DNA of 64,000 nucleotides, taken from Parapusillimonas sp013416435 (GTDB taxonomy: Bacteria > Pseudomonadota > Gammaproteobacteria > Burkholderiales > Burkholderiaceae_B). The notes beneath the pieces are model-generated. The model did not search any database and was not told where the DNA came from. It saw only the letters and a list, made by a program, of their open reading frames with translations. Position 1 is the stretch's first letter. Every line of letters begins with the position of its first letter. The stretch covers positions 2,790,001-2,854,000 of the forward strand of contig NZ_CP197474.1 in the NCBI RefSeq assembly GCF_052180245.1. The letters are read 5' to 3'. The position numbers and the translations under genes are program-made. Positions 32,532-40,986 of this stretch are shown piece by piece.

Positions 32532-34091
32532 TCAATCCGACAGCACAGCTTCGATCAGAAATGGCCCTTGATACTTCAAGCCTTGCTCGAATGCCTCGAT
32601 GAATTCCGATACGGTGGAGACTGCACGTGCCTTCACGCCTAGGCCTTCCGCAAGCCGAGTCCACCCGATATCGGGATTTTCCAGGCTCAACATGCTTTGC
32701 GCGTTGCTGCCCATATGCGTCACGCCGACGTTCGCCATCTCGTTCTGCAATATGGCATAGCGGCGATTCGCGAAAATCACGGTGAGGCAGTTCAGGTTCT
32801 CCCGAGCCTGCGTCCATAATGCCTGCATGGTATACATGCCGCTGCCGTCCGCCTGCAGCGCGACCACCTTGCGATCCGGGCAGGCGATCGCGGCGCCGGC
32901 GGCCAAAGGCAGCCCGATGCCGATGGCGCCGCCCGTCAGTTGAAGATAGTCATGCGGCGAGGATCCATGGCTATGAGAAAAGAAACTGCGCCCTTGCGTC
33001 ACACCCTCGTCAGTGACAATGGCGTTGTCGGGCAACAGCGCCGCGACCACCCGGCACACCGACTCGCCGTTCAAAGGCCGGGCCGCAGCGACCGGCAAAG
33101 CGGGACGCTGCACCGACTCGGGCGCTGCCAGCTCGCCGACGCCAAGCAAAGCCATCAGGCGCTCCAGAGCGTCTTCGATGTCCTGCTGCGGCGAAGCCAA
33201 CTCGGTGTGACGGCACTCCGCTGGAGCGAGCACGCTGGGCTTGCCCGGATAGGCGAAAAAGGCAACAGGATAGCGGGAGCCAACACAGATCATTTCGCGC
33301 ACGGATCTCAATCTGGCAATGGCGGCATCGATGGGATAAGGCAGCTTATCGATCGGCGGCGCGCCGATTCCGCGCTGCATGCGTGCGTTGGAGCCTTCGG
33401 CAAGCAGATCGGCACCGGTATGGCGAGCAATCGTGTGAGCCAAGGCCAGCGCCCGGCCGTGCAAAGCGCGGCCACCTACGAACAGCAGGGAAGCATCGGA
33501 CTTCAAGGCCGTCGCGGCCCGCGCAATGATGTCGTCACTTACTCGCGGCGAGGATGGAAATGCGATCTTGGTGGGCTTCAACCCTTTCGGCACGTCGCTC
33601 CACGCGACATCGGCCGGAAGGATGATCGTGCTGACGCCCCGATGCGGACGCATGGCGGCCTCGATTCCCTGGTGGATATCCCGCTCGATCGTTTCAGGCG
33701 ACTCCGCCGTCAGCACATGATTGGATACCGGCAGGGCAATTCCCTTGATATCGCTGGTCAGGGGCGCATCGTAGACAAGATGGTGGCGCGCATGGTCGCC
33801 TACGATATTGACCACGGGCGACCGCGCCCTTTTGGCGTTGTGCAGATTCGCAAGACCATTTCCCAAGCCCGATCCGAGATGCAAAAGCGTTGCTGCCGGC
33901 TTTCCCGCCATGCGTGCATAGCCGTCCGCAGCCCCCGTGACCACGCCCTCGAAGAGCCCCAGCACACAACGCATGCCGGGCTGCTTGTCGAGCGCTGCAA
34001 CGAAGTGCATCTCCGATGTGCCGGGATTGGCAAAGCAGACGTCAATGCCATTGATCAAAAGGGATTCGCATAGGAATTCCGCTCCATTCAT
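32532..34091 (-). CDS. Thiamine-diphosphate enzyme, acetolactate synthase/benzoylformate decarboxylase family
   Basis: A 519-residue ThDP enzyme with the three expected domains. The N-terminal pyrimidine-binding domain has the catalytic Glu in GLFEGVVTGAADGYARMAGKP (about residue 47). A central domain follows. In the C-terminal domain the Mg/pyrophosphate motif starts ADGSGMYTM about residue 425 and ends in ANRRYAIL, with Ala in place of the first Gly of GDG. Start chosen at 34091 with GGAG upstream. It could decarboxylate or ligate a 2-keto acid, for instance one released by the nearby FAD amine oxidase. Substrate is not deducible. Confidence 0.85.
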   Translation of the reverse strand: MNGAEFLCESLLINGIDVCFANPGTSEMHFVAALDKQPGMRCVLGLFEGVVTGAADGYARMAGKPAATLLHLGSGLGNGLANLHNAKRARSPVVNIVGDHARHHLVYDAPLTSDIKGIALPVSNHVLTAESPETIERDIHQGIEAAMRPHRGVSTIILPADVAWSDVPKGLKPTKIAFPSSPRVSDDIIARAATALKSDASLLFVGGRALHGRALALAHTIARHTGADLLAEGSNARMQRGIGAPPIDKLPYPIDAAIARLRSVREMICVGSRYPVAFFAYPGKPSVLAPAECRHTELASPQQDIEDALERLMALLGVGELAAPESVQRPALPVAAARPLNGESVCRVVAALLPDNAIVTDEGVTQGRSFFSHSHGSSPHDYLQLTGGAIGIGLPLAAGAAIACPDRKVVALQADGSGMYTMQALWTQARENLNCLTVIFANRRYAILQNEMANVGVTHMGSNAQSMLSLENPDIGWTRLAEGLGVKARAVSTVSEFIEAFEQGLKYQGPFLIEAVLSD

Positions 34092-34155
34092 CCGTAGTTC
34101 TCCAAAGAAATCGCTATTGAGTTGCAAATGTGCAGTGCGCTGCCGTAACGGTATA

Positions 34156-34188
34156 TTGGGATCAGACCCTATGCAGATCTGATCCCAA
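34156..34188. repeat. Variant palindrome with compensatory change
   Basis: Arms TTGGGATCAGA (34156-34166) and TCTGATCCCAA (34178-34188) are exact reverse complements. Compared with the common arm, GGGGTCAGA has become GGGATCAGA, and the other arm has the matching C-to-T change. The inner CCCC/GGGG pairing is lost. It lies between the IclR gene and the ThDP enzyme gene. Confidence 0.85.
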
Positions 34189-34192
34189 TCAC

Positions 34193-34948
34193 TCAGCCCG
34201 CGCTGATGGCGCGCGCCGCACGCACGACCATGGGACCCAGCTCGTGCCGCGCGCGGGCGACATCCCACCGAGGTTTGGGAACCGAGATATTGACCGCCGC
34301 AACTGGGTAATGATCTTCGTTGAGTACCGCCGCTGCGACATTGACATCGCCCGCGAAGAACTCTTCGTCGGCATAGGCAAAGCCTTCCTCGCGTGCCGTA
34401 TCGATGATTTGGCGCACCCGGTTCACATCCATGGTTGTGCGCGGCGTATGACGGACGATAGGCGTATGCTCCAGCAGCCTGCCGGCCTCATCCGCAGGAA
34501 GACTGGCCAGTACCGCACGTCCGGAGGCGGAGGCCGTGATCGGAATCCGCGCACCGATCGGCATATAAATCGGCACATGCTTGAACGTATGAAGGCGCAT
34601 GACAAACACCATGTCGCCACCATCCGGCACGGAAAAATTGACACTTTCGCCGCATTCCTGATGAAGGCGGTGAAGAATGGCGTGAGCCGAACGGAATAGC
34701 CGCTCTTTCGCCAGATACGAATAGCCAAGGCTCATCGCCTTGATACCTAGCCGATAACGCTTGCTGCCGGCCTGCCTGGTGATGTAGCCGAGTTGCTCGA
34801 GCGTATAGGCTACGCGCTGCGCGGAACTGGTGCTTATGCCGACGGTGCGCGACATTTCCTGCAGATTCATGGACTCATGCTGCGCGAATGCCTCCAGGAC
34901 CAGCAAGCCTTTTTCGAGAGATTGAATGAACAACGGTGAAAGACTCAC
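34193..34948 (-). CDS. IclR-family transcriptional regulator
   Basis: A 251-residue regulator read from GTG at 34948. The N-terminal winged helix (about 10-75) includes KGLLVLEAFAQHESMNLQEMSRTVGISTSSAQRVAYTLEQLGYI. The C-terminal effector domain (about 85-250) has SASGRAVLASLP, the typical IclR turn. A TTG at 34999 would add 17 unconserved residues. It is divergent from the dipeptidase-Bug-FAD oxidase genes and likely controls them, and perhaps the ThDP enzyme gene that follows. Confidence 0.9.
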   Translation of the reverse strand: MSLSPLFIQSLEKGLLVLEAFAQHESMNLQEMSRTVGISTSSAQRVAYTLEQLGYITRQAGSKRYRLGIKAMSLGYSYLAKERLFRSAHAILHRLHQECGESVNFSVPDGGDMVFVMRLHTFKHVPIYMPIGARIPITASASGRAVLASLPADEAGRLLEHTPIVRHTPRTTMDVNRVRQIIDTAREEGFAYADEEFFAGDVNVAAAVLNEDHYPVAAVNISVPKPRWDVARARHELGPMVVRAARAISAG

Positions 34949-34972
34949 GCGGCGCCTCTGTACCTTTCCCCA

Positions 34973-35002
34973 TTGACAGCGGGGCAAAATTATTGCCAAA
35001 AT
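34973..35002 (+). promoter_or_regulatory. Candidate promoter and IclR operator of module B
   Basis: TTGACA (34973-34978) is followed after 18 bases by CAAAAT (34997-35002). Between them lies GGCAA-AATTA-TTGCC (34983-34997), a 15-base dyad of the form bound by IclR regulators. It lies between the divergent iclR and dipeptidase genes. Assignment is by position and pattern only. Confidence 0.45.
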
Positions 35003-35068
35003 ATTGAATACCGGGAACTAACTATCGCTATTCGATAATTATAGCAATTGATTGAGGAGCTTTGCAAG

Positions 35069-36088
35069 ATGGCACATGCCCGAATATTCAACTACCAGGA
35101 GGCGACGGTCATCGATGGTCTCGTGTTTTACAGTGACGGGAACAATCGTGATGTTCGCGCAGGCGGCGTCACCGCGATGAACGTAACTATCACGGAGATG
35201 TCCGCGCAGTTCGAGCAGGCGGTACAGGACATCGCCACCTGGAGAAAACGGTGCAGGGAGAATCCCACGTGGATACTCGTCGAACAAATCGCGGACATCG
35301 ATCGAGCGAAGCAGAGCGGCGGAGTCGGCCTCATCATGGGCTGGCAGAATGCAAAACCATTCGGAGAACATCTTGATCGTATTGCACTGTTCCATGAACT
35401 GGGATTGCGCGTGGTACAGCTCACGTACAACGAAGCGAACTTGATCGGAGACGGCTGCCTGGAAACGCGAAACGGCGGATTGAGCCGCTTTGGCATCGAA
35501 GTGGTCAAAGAAATGAACCGCATGGGCATGGCAATCGACGCCAGCCACTGTGCGGAGCAGACATGCCTTGATGCGTGCAAATATTCTTCGAGTCCCGTGC
35601 TGCTGACGCACGCAAATGCCAACGGCGTCATCAAGCGCCCGCGAAACAAAAGCGACGAAGTGTTGAAGGCGGTGGCCGCAACCGGCGGCGTCGTGGGCTG
35701 CAGCATACACGGCTATCTGAATTGGAGGGGCGATCCAGCACGCCAATCCAGCCTCGAGGATTTCGTCGCCAACGTCAAATACATCGGCGACCTGGTGGGG
35801 TATGAGCACGTCGGCATCGGCACCGATTTTCCGTCCGTGGATACATACGAAGCCGTCCGGCATGTCATGGTCATGTCCCGCACCAAGTATCCGGCATCGG
35901 GGGGCGACCTGGCTGCGGCATTTGGCGACGTCATGGAGGCGCGCTATCCCAGGGAAACACCAACCCCGGCTCAGTTTCCGGTTCTGGCGCAAGCTTTAGA
36001 GGACGGCGGCCTGACCGACGTTCAGATCACAGGTGTGCTCGGCAAGAATTTTTATCGCGCGTTCGGCGAATGCTGGAAATCAAACTAA
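35069..36088 (+). CDS. Membrane-dipeptidase (M19)-like hydrolase with altered metal site
   Basis: A 339-residue amidohydrolase-fold protein of the renal dipeptidase family. His160 (DASHCAEQ) and His181 (LTHANANG) correspond to two zinc ligands, and GIGTDFPS near 250 to the GSDFDG loop. The N-terminal D-G-H-x-D motif is D16-G-L-V-F, so the first two ligands are gone, and the bridging Glu region is GWQNAKPF instead of GLEGG. It probably binds at most one metal and may act on an unusual amide or lactam. GAGGAG lies 9 bases before the chosen ATG. First gene of a rightward operon. Confidence 0.82.
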   Translation: MAHARIFNYQEATVIDGLVFYSDGNNRDVRAGGVTAMNVTITEMSAQFEQAVQDIATWRKRCRENPTWILVEQIADIDRAKQSGGVGLIMGWQNAKPFGEHLDRIALFHELGLRVVQLTYNEANLIGDGCLETRNGGLSRFGIEVVKEMNRMGMAIDASHCAEQTCLDACKYSSSPVLLTHANANGVIKRPRNKSDEVLKAVAATGGVVGCSIHGYLNWRGDPARQSSLEDFVANVKYIGDLVGYEHVGIGTDFPSVDTYEAVRHVMVMSRTKYPASGGDLAAAFGDVMEARYPRETPTPAQFPVLAQALEDGGLTDVQITGVLGKNFYRAFGECWKSN

Positions 36089-36104
36089 TTAAACGGAGAC
36101 TCCC

Positions 36105-37073
36105 ATGAACAGCAAGAAACTCAGCAGCTTACTGGCCGGCGTGGCCGTACTTTTTTCTGTCACCGGCACTGCACAGGCCTCGTCCTATCCATCGCATCCC
36201 ATACGCATTATCGTTCCATATCAGGCGGGCGGCTCGACCGATACGGTGATCCGCCGATTCGCCGAAATGGTATCGCCCAAACTCGGTCAGCCAATCATCA
36301 TTGAAAACAAGGGTGGCGCGGGCGCGACCATGGGCGCCCGCGAAATCGCCAAGGCCAAACCCGACGGCTACACGCTCGCCATCATCCCCAGCCCTGTATT
36401 CCGCCTGCCCCACATACAGAATGCCGGCTACGACCCGCTCAAGGACTTCACCTACATCATGATGCTCAGCGGCTACACCCTGGGCGTTGCGGTCAAGGCG
36501 GACTCCCCTTATAAAACCTGGGAAGACTTCGTTACCGCCGCAAAGTCCCGCACGAAGGAAATCACCTACGGCACTGCCAGCGTTGGCAGTGCCTCGAATG
36601 TGATGATGGAGCAGATCGCTGAACACTATGGTGTCAAATGGACGCACGTACCCTACCAAGGCGAAACCGGAGTGATCCAGGCGGTCATGGGAGACTTCGT
36701 CGACGCCTACGCCGGTTCGTCCACCATCGTACCCATGGTCGAGAGCGGCAAGATGCGCGTGCTGGTGACCTGGGGAGAGAAGCGCAGCGCGATTTATCCG
36801 GGTACGCCGACTTTACATGAGCTTGCCTCCGAGATCCCGCCCGTCTATGCGCCCTTTGGCATCGCCGCGCCGAAAGGCATTCCCGGCGACGTCATGACCA
36901 AGCTTACCAGTGTATTCGAGGAGGTCGTCAAATCACCGCAGTTCGCAGAAATACTCCAGAAGTATGGTCAGGAGCCGGTCTACTTGAACAGCGCGGACTA
37001 CGCTGCATATGCTGAAAAGACGTTTGCAGAAGAAGCGGAAATCGTCAAGCAGCTCGGACTGGCAAGCAACTGA
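36105..37073 (+). CDS. Bug/TctC-family periplasmic receptor
   Basis: A 322-residue secreted receptor with a signal peptide (about 1-25, ending AQA-SSYP). Family hallmarks are IRIIVPYQAGGSTDTVIRRFAEMV, IENKGGAGATMGAREIAKAKPDGYTL and VPYQGETGVIQAVMGDFVD. It binds the substrate of this rightward operon in the periplasm. As with the receptor at 28.2 kb, no TctA/TctB genes accompany it. It lies 16 bases after the dipeptidase-like gene and 6 before the FAD oxidoreductase gene. Confidence 0.93.
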   Translation: MNSKKLSSLLAGVAVLFSVTGTAQASSYPSHPIRIIVPYQAGGSTDTVIRRFAEMVSPKLGQPIIIENKGGAGATMGAREIAKAKPDGYTLAIIPSPVFRLPHIQNAGYDPLKDFTYIMMLSGYTLGVAVKADSPYKTWEDFVTAAKSRTKEITYGTASVGSASNVMMEQIAEHYGVKWTHVPYQGETGVIQAVMGDFVDAYAGSSTIVPMVESGKMRVLVTWGEKRSAIYPGTPTLHELASEIPPVYAPFGIAAPKGIPGDVMTKLTSVFEEVVKSPQFAEILQKYGQEPVYLNSADYAAYAEKTFAEEAEIVKQLGLASN

Positions 37074-37079
37074 TCCCAT

Positions 37080-38345
37080 ATGGAGCCGTTACAGTCTTTG
37101 CCGGTAAAAGTCGACGTCGCCATCGTGGGTGGAGGCATCATCGGTATTTCCACCGCGTACGCCCTCACCCGGGCAGGCGTCTCCGTCGCGGTTTTTGAGA
37201 AAGGCACGCTCGCATGCGAGCAATCATCACGCAACTGGGGATGGGTCAGAAGCCTGATGAGAGATATCCCCGAGATACCGCTCGCCCTGCTCGCCAACAA
37301 GCGTTGGACCGAGATCCAGCAACAAACGGATGTCGGCTTCCGGCAAAGCGGTATTTTGTACCTGGCCCGCACGTCGGGTGAATTGAACGATTATCGCTTA
37401 TGGCTGGACAAGGCGAAGCCCTTGGGCGTCGACGCCGTCTTGCTCGATCGCGGCGGCGTCTCGGCCCACTTGCCCGAAGCCAAAGAGAACTGGATCGGCG
37501 GCTTGTATAGCCAAGGCGATGGCGTCGCCGAACCCGGCCTCGCGACACAGGGGATCGCCGAACTCGCTCGCCGCCACGGAGCGCGCATCTACGAACACTG
37601 CGCGGTAAGGGCCGTAGGCAGACAAGAGTCCGGCGTTTCGACGATACATACCGAGCATGGAACACTGGCGGCAAATGCGGTGCTGGTAGCCGGAGGGGCT
37701 TGGTCACGGCTGTTTTGCGGGAATCTGGGCATCTCCCTTCCACAGCTCAAGGTACGCGCTTCTGTGCTCAGCACCTTCCCCGTCACTCCACCTTTGGATA
37801 TCGCTGTCAATGGACGCGATTTCACCTGCCGCCCACGAGCCGATGGCGGATACACTGTCTCGCAATTCAACGCCTCGTATACCGATATCGTGCCTGACAG
37901 CTTTCGCTTGTTCCGGCAGTTTCTGCCTGCCTGGATAAAAAACAATGGGCTAGTGAAGCTTCGACTCGGCAAAGCTTTCTTTCGCGAAATGTCGATCAGG
38001 CGCCGATTTGGTTCGGATGACATCAGTCCGTTTGAAGAGCACCGTGTCCTTGATCCTGGCCCCATGCAGTCGGCGCTGAAATCGTCCCTGAAAAAACTGG
38101 CACAAGTATTTCCGGCTTTTGAAGTGGCAGAGGTGCAGCGCATGTGGGGAGGATATATAGATGTGACACCCGATGCTTTGCCTATCATATCGCCGGTTAC
38201 AGGACACGCAGGACTGTACATTGCGACGGGGTTCTCCGGCCATGGATTCGGAATCGGTCCGGCCGTAGGGGAAATGGCCGCGAGAATGGTGTTAAACCAA
38301 AATCCAGAGATTGATCTCACACCATTTCGGCTATCCAGATTTTGA
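37080..38345 (+). CDS. FAD-dependent amine/D-amino-acid oxidoreductase
   Basis: A 421-residue DAO-fold flavoprotein. The N-terminal Rossmann motif is VAIVGGGIIGISTAYALTRAGVSVAVFEKG (residues about 11-40). CEQSSRNWGW follows, the region that binds FAD in this family, and the C-terminus has GLYIATGFSGHGFGIGPAVGEMAARMV. Members oxidise glycine, sarcosine, D-amino acids or opine-like secondary amines to keto or imino acids. With a dipeptidase-like amidase and a Bug receptor in the same operon, an amide-linked or N-alkyl amino acid substrate is plausible. Its stop lies 8 bases before composite repeat copy B. Confidence 0.88.
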   Translation: MEPLQSLPVKVDVAIVGGGIIGISTAYALTRAGVSVAVFEKGTLACEQSSRNWGWVRSLMRDIPEIPLALLANKRWTEIQQQTDVGFRQSGILYLARTSGELNDYRLWLDKAKPLGVDAVLLDRGGVSAHLPEAKENWIGGLYSQGDGVAEPGLATQGIAELARRHGARIYEHCAVRAVGRQESGVSTIHTEHGTLAANAVLVAGGAWSRLFCGNLGISLPQLKVRASVLSTFPVTPPLDIAVNGRDFTCRPRADGGYTVSQFNASYTDIVPDSFRLFRQFLPAWIKNNGLVKLRLGKAFFREMSIRRRFGSDDISPFEEHRVLDPGPMQSALKSSLKKLAQVFPAFEVAEVQRMWGGYIDVTPDALPIISPVTGHAGLYIATGFSGHGFGIGPAVGEMAARMVLNQNPEIDLTPFRLSRF

Positions 38346-38352
38346 CCGACGT

Positions 38353-38470
38353 GGGGTCAGACCCCGTACGGGGTCTGACCCCTCACGCAAAAGAAAACAG
38401 GGTCAGACCCCGCATGGGGTCTGACCCTTGGTCGAAATGAAGCAGGGGTCAGACCCGGCGGGTCTGACCC
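38353..38470. repeat. Composite repeat, copy B: three palindromes
   Basis: Palindromes at 38353-38382, 38400-38427 and 38445-38470 have exactly the spacing found at 25163, 25210 and 25255 (offsets 47 and 92). The linkers are identical over most of their length (AAAAGAAAACAG, TTGGTCGAAATGAAGCA), and it has the same orientation. It lies at the FAD-oxidase/tldD convergent junction and marks the right edge of the accessory segment. Confidence 0.95.
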
Positions 38471-38476
38471 CATGAA

Positions 38477-39934
38477 TCAGGCGGTGCCACCGACGGTGAG
38501 CCCCTCCATGCGAACCGTGGGCATGCCGACGCCGACAGGGACGCTTTGGCCTTCCTTGCCGCAGGTTCCGACGCCGGGATCAAGGCGCATGTCGTCGCCG
38601 ATCATGCTGACACGGTTCATGGCATCCGGGCCGTTGCCGATCAGTGTCGCGCCCTTGACGGGATAGGTGACCTTGCCGTTCTCGATCATGTAGGCTTCGG
38701 ACGCGGAAAATACGAACTTGCCGCTGGTGATGTCCACCTGGCCGCCGCCGAAGTTCACCGCGTACAAGCCCTTTTTCACCGAGGAAATGATGTCGGCAGG
38801 CGCGTGCGAACCAGCCAGCATGTAAGTGTTGGTCATGCGAGGCATGGGCAGGTGCGCATAGGATTCGCGGCGCCCGTTGCCGGTGACGGCCATTTTCATC
38901 AAGCGCGCGTTCATGGAATCCTGGATATAACCCTTGAGGATGCCGTCTTCGATCAGCACATTGCGCTGCGATGGATTGCCCTCGTCGTCGATATTGAGCG
39001 ACCCGCGTCGATCGGCGATGGTTCCGTCGTCCACCACGGTGACCCCCTTGGAGGCCACACGTTCGCCGATCCGGCCGGAAAACACACTGGACCCCTTGCG
39101 ATTGAAATCGCCCTCGAGCCCGTGGCCGACCGCCTCGTGCAGCAGAATGCCGGGCCAGCCGGACCCCAGGACAACCGTCATTTCACCGGCGGGCGCGGGC
39201 CGGGCCTCGAGATTCGTAAGGGCCTCGTGCACTGCACGGTCGACATAGGACCGGAGTATATCGTCGGTGAAATAGGCCAGGCTGCATCGCCCGCCTCCGC
39301 CGCCGTGGCCCATTTCGCGCCGGCCATTGCGTTCGGCGATGACAGTCAGGGACAAGCGGACGAGTGGCCGAACATCGGCGGCCAGCCGGCCATCGCTACC
39401 GGCCACCATAATGACGTCGTACTCCGCACCCAGGCCCGCCATGACCTGGATGATGTGCGGGTCCGCGGCGCGCGCCATGGCTTCGATGCGCTCCAGCAGC
39501 GCGACTTTCTCGGGTGCCGACAGCGTGTTGACGGGGTCGATCGCGGGATACAGCGACCGGCCCGGCGCCGGCTCTCCGGTGAGCACTTTCTGCCGTCCGG
39601 CGCCGCGGCGGGCAATGGTGCGCACGGTGCGCGCGGAAGACAGCAGCGCGTCGGGCGTCAGCGCGTCCGAATAGGCGAACGCCGTCTTTTCCCCGCTGAT
39701 TGCCCGCACGCCCACACCCTGCTCGATAGAAAAGCTTCCGGTCTTGACGATGCCCTCTTCCAGGCTCCAGCCTTCGCTGCGGGTATATTGGAAATACAAG
39801 TCTGCATAATCGACTTTATGCGTGAAGATCTCGCCGAGGGCACGCGCCATGTGCGATTCGTCCAGCCCCCAAGGGTCGAGCAAAACCGATTTGGCCGTAG
39901 CCAGGGCGTTGATGGCAGGATCAGCTATTTTCAT
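38477..39934 (-). CDS. tldD: Metalloprotease TldD
   Basis: TldD forms a heterodimer with TldE (PmbA) that degrades unfolded peptides and matures some modified peptides. The 485-residue protein carries the HExxxH zinc site as HEAVGHGLEGDF (residues about 245-256), and the GSGWPGILL and NYGGGQVD-like (NFGGGQVDITSGKFVFSASEAYMIENGK) segments. Length matches E. coli TldD (481). tldE is not in the window. It follows the nitrilase gene after 26 bases, a pairing common in Burkholderiales. Confidence 0.96.
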   Translation of the reverse strand: MKIADPAINALATAKSVLLDPWGLDESHMARALGEIFTHKVDYADLYFQYTRSEGWSLEEGIVKTGSFSIEQGVGVRAISGEKTAFAYSDALTPDALLSSARTVRTIARRGAGRQKVLTGEPAPGRSLYPAIDPVNTLSAPEKVALLERIEAMARAADPHIIQVMAGLGAEYDVIMVAGSDGRLAADVRPLVRLSLTVIAERNGRREMGHGGGGGRCSLAYFTDDILRSYVDRAVHEALTNLEARPAPAGEMTVVLGSGWPGILLHEAVGHGLEGDFNRKGSSVFSGRIGERVASKGVTVVDDGTIADRRGSLNIDDEGNPSQRNVLIEDGILKGYIQDSMNARLMKMAVTGNGRRESYAHLPMPRMTNTYMLAGSHAPADIISSVKKGLYAVNFGGGQVDITSGKFVFSASEAYMIENGKVTYPVKGATLIGNGPDAMNRVSMIGDDMRLDPGVGTCGKEGQSVPVGVGMPTVRMEGLTVGGTA

Positions 39935-39960
39935 GAATCAGGATACCGTATGAATGTTGA

Positions 39961-40791
39961 TTACATCGTGCGATGCTTGAGCGCAGGCAGGGAAGTCCGC
40001 ACATCGGCAATACGCTGGGGATCGACGGTTCCGCAGATATGACCGGGACCTTCCTCCAGGCATTCCACGATCTCGCCCCAAGGGTCTATTAAAACAGAAT
40101 GCCCCCAGGTCCGACGGCCCGTTTCGTGCTTGCCGCCCTGCGCCGCCGCCAGCACGTAGCATTGGTTCTCGATGGCCCGTGCTCGCAGCAGGATCTCCCA
40201 GTGGGCCGAACCGGTCGTATAGGTGAACGCCGCGGGAAGCACGATGAGATCGAGCTCGCCCATGGCGCGGAAAAATTCCGGAAAACGCAGGTCATAGCAG
40301 ACGGACAGCCCCACGCGGCCGAACGGCGCATCGAATACCTGGGGCTTGTTTTCCCCGGGCCTGATGGAGATGGACTCGTCATACGATTCGTCACCCTTGC
40401 GGAAACCGAACAGATGGATCTTGTCGTAGCGAGCCACCTGTTTTCCAGCGGGATCGTAGACCAGGCATGCATTATAGATGCGGTCCTTTTCCTCGTTATC
40501 AAGGGGCAGCGTGCCACCTACGAGCCAGACGCCGTGCTCGCGGGCCTGCCCCGCCAGGAAATCCTGTATAAGCCCGCTGCCCGGCGGCTCTTTGATGGCG
40601 AGCTTGTCGGCGTCGCGCCGCCCCATGAAGCAGAAATACTCGGGAAGCGCAATCAACCGGGCGCCATCCCGGGCGGCCGAAGCGATGAGATCCGCCGCTT
40701 GGCGCAGGTTTTCCTCGACACTGCTGGAAGACACCGTTTGAATGGCGGCAACGCGAAATGAATTATTCGTCATATTATTCATGGTGATCAT
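39961..40791 (-). CDS. Carbon-nitrogen hydrolase (Nit1/omega-amidase-like)
   Basis: A 276-residue nitrilase-superfamily amidase. The Glu-Lys-Cys triad is visible: Glu in ALPEYFCFMG (about 51), Lys in ARYDKIHLFGF (about 122) and Cys in LSVCYDLRFPEFF (about 164). The pattern fits the Nit1 branch, known as deaminated-glutathione amidase. Three in-frame ATGs (40791, 40782, 40773) lack a clear ribosome-binding site, so the first 6 residues are uncertain. It is probably transcribed together with tldD. Confidence 0.88.
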   Translation of the reverse strand: MITMNNMTNNSFRVAAIQTVSSSSVEENLRQAADLIASAARDGARLIALPEYFCFMGRRDADKLAIKEPPGSGLIQDFLAGQAREHGVWLVGGTLPLDNEEKDRIYNACLVYDPAGKQVARYDKIHLFGFRKGDESYDESISIRPGENKPQVFDAPFGRVGLSVCYDLRFPEFFRAMGELDLIVLPAAFTYTTGSAHWEILLRARAIENQCYVLAAAQGGKHETGRRTWGHSVLIDPWGEIVECLEEGPGHICGTVDPQRIADVRTSLPALKHRTM

Positions 40792-40873
40792 GGAACATTA
40801 TGGTGTCCGTCTTTAAAGAACGGGATTTACTTCTTCATACATATAGCCGAGTCAAGGAATCGATACGACTACG

Positions 40874-40911
40874 TTAAAATAACTGCGCATTATTAAAATA
40901 ACTGCGCATTA
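40874..40911. repeat. Perfect 19-bp tandem duplication upstream of the H-NS gene
   Basis: The 19-mer TTAAAATAACTGCGCATTA occurs twice in direct tandem at 40874-40892 and 40893-40911. The block is AT-rich and lies 76 bases before the H-NS-like gene. It could form part of its promoter or an autoregulatory binding site. Confidence 0.9.
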
Positions 40912-40986
40912 ATAAATATAAATGCCGTATATGGCGAATGGCCTCATCCACATATACGCGTATTCAACATAAAACGGAAGCGTCCA

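Noticed and set aside
38546..40042. Open frame of 498 codons on the plus strand
   Set aside because: Antisense to tldD, whose HExxxH motif and length are convincing.
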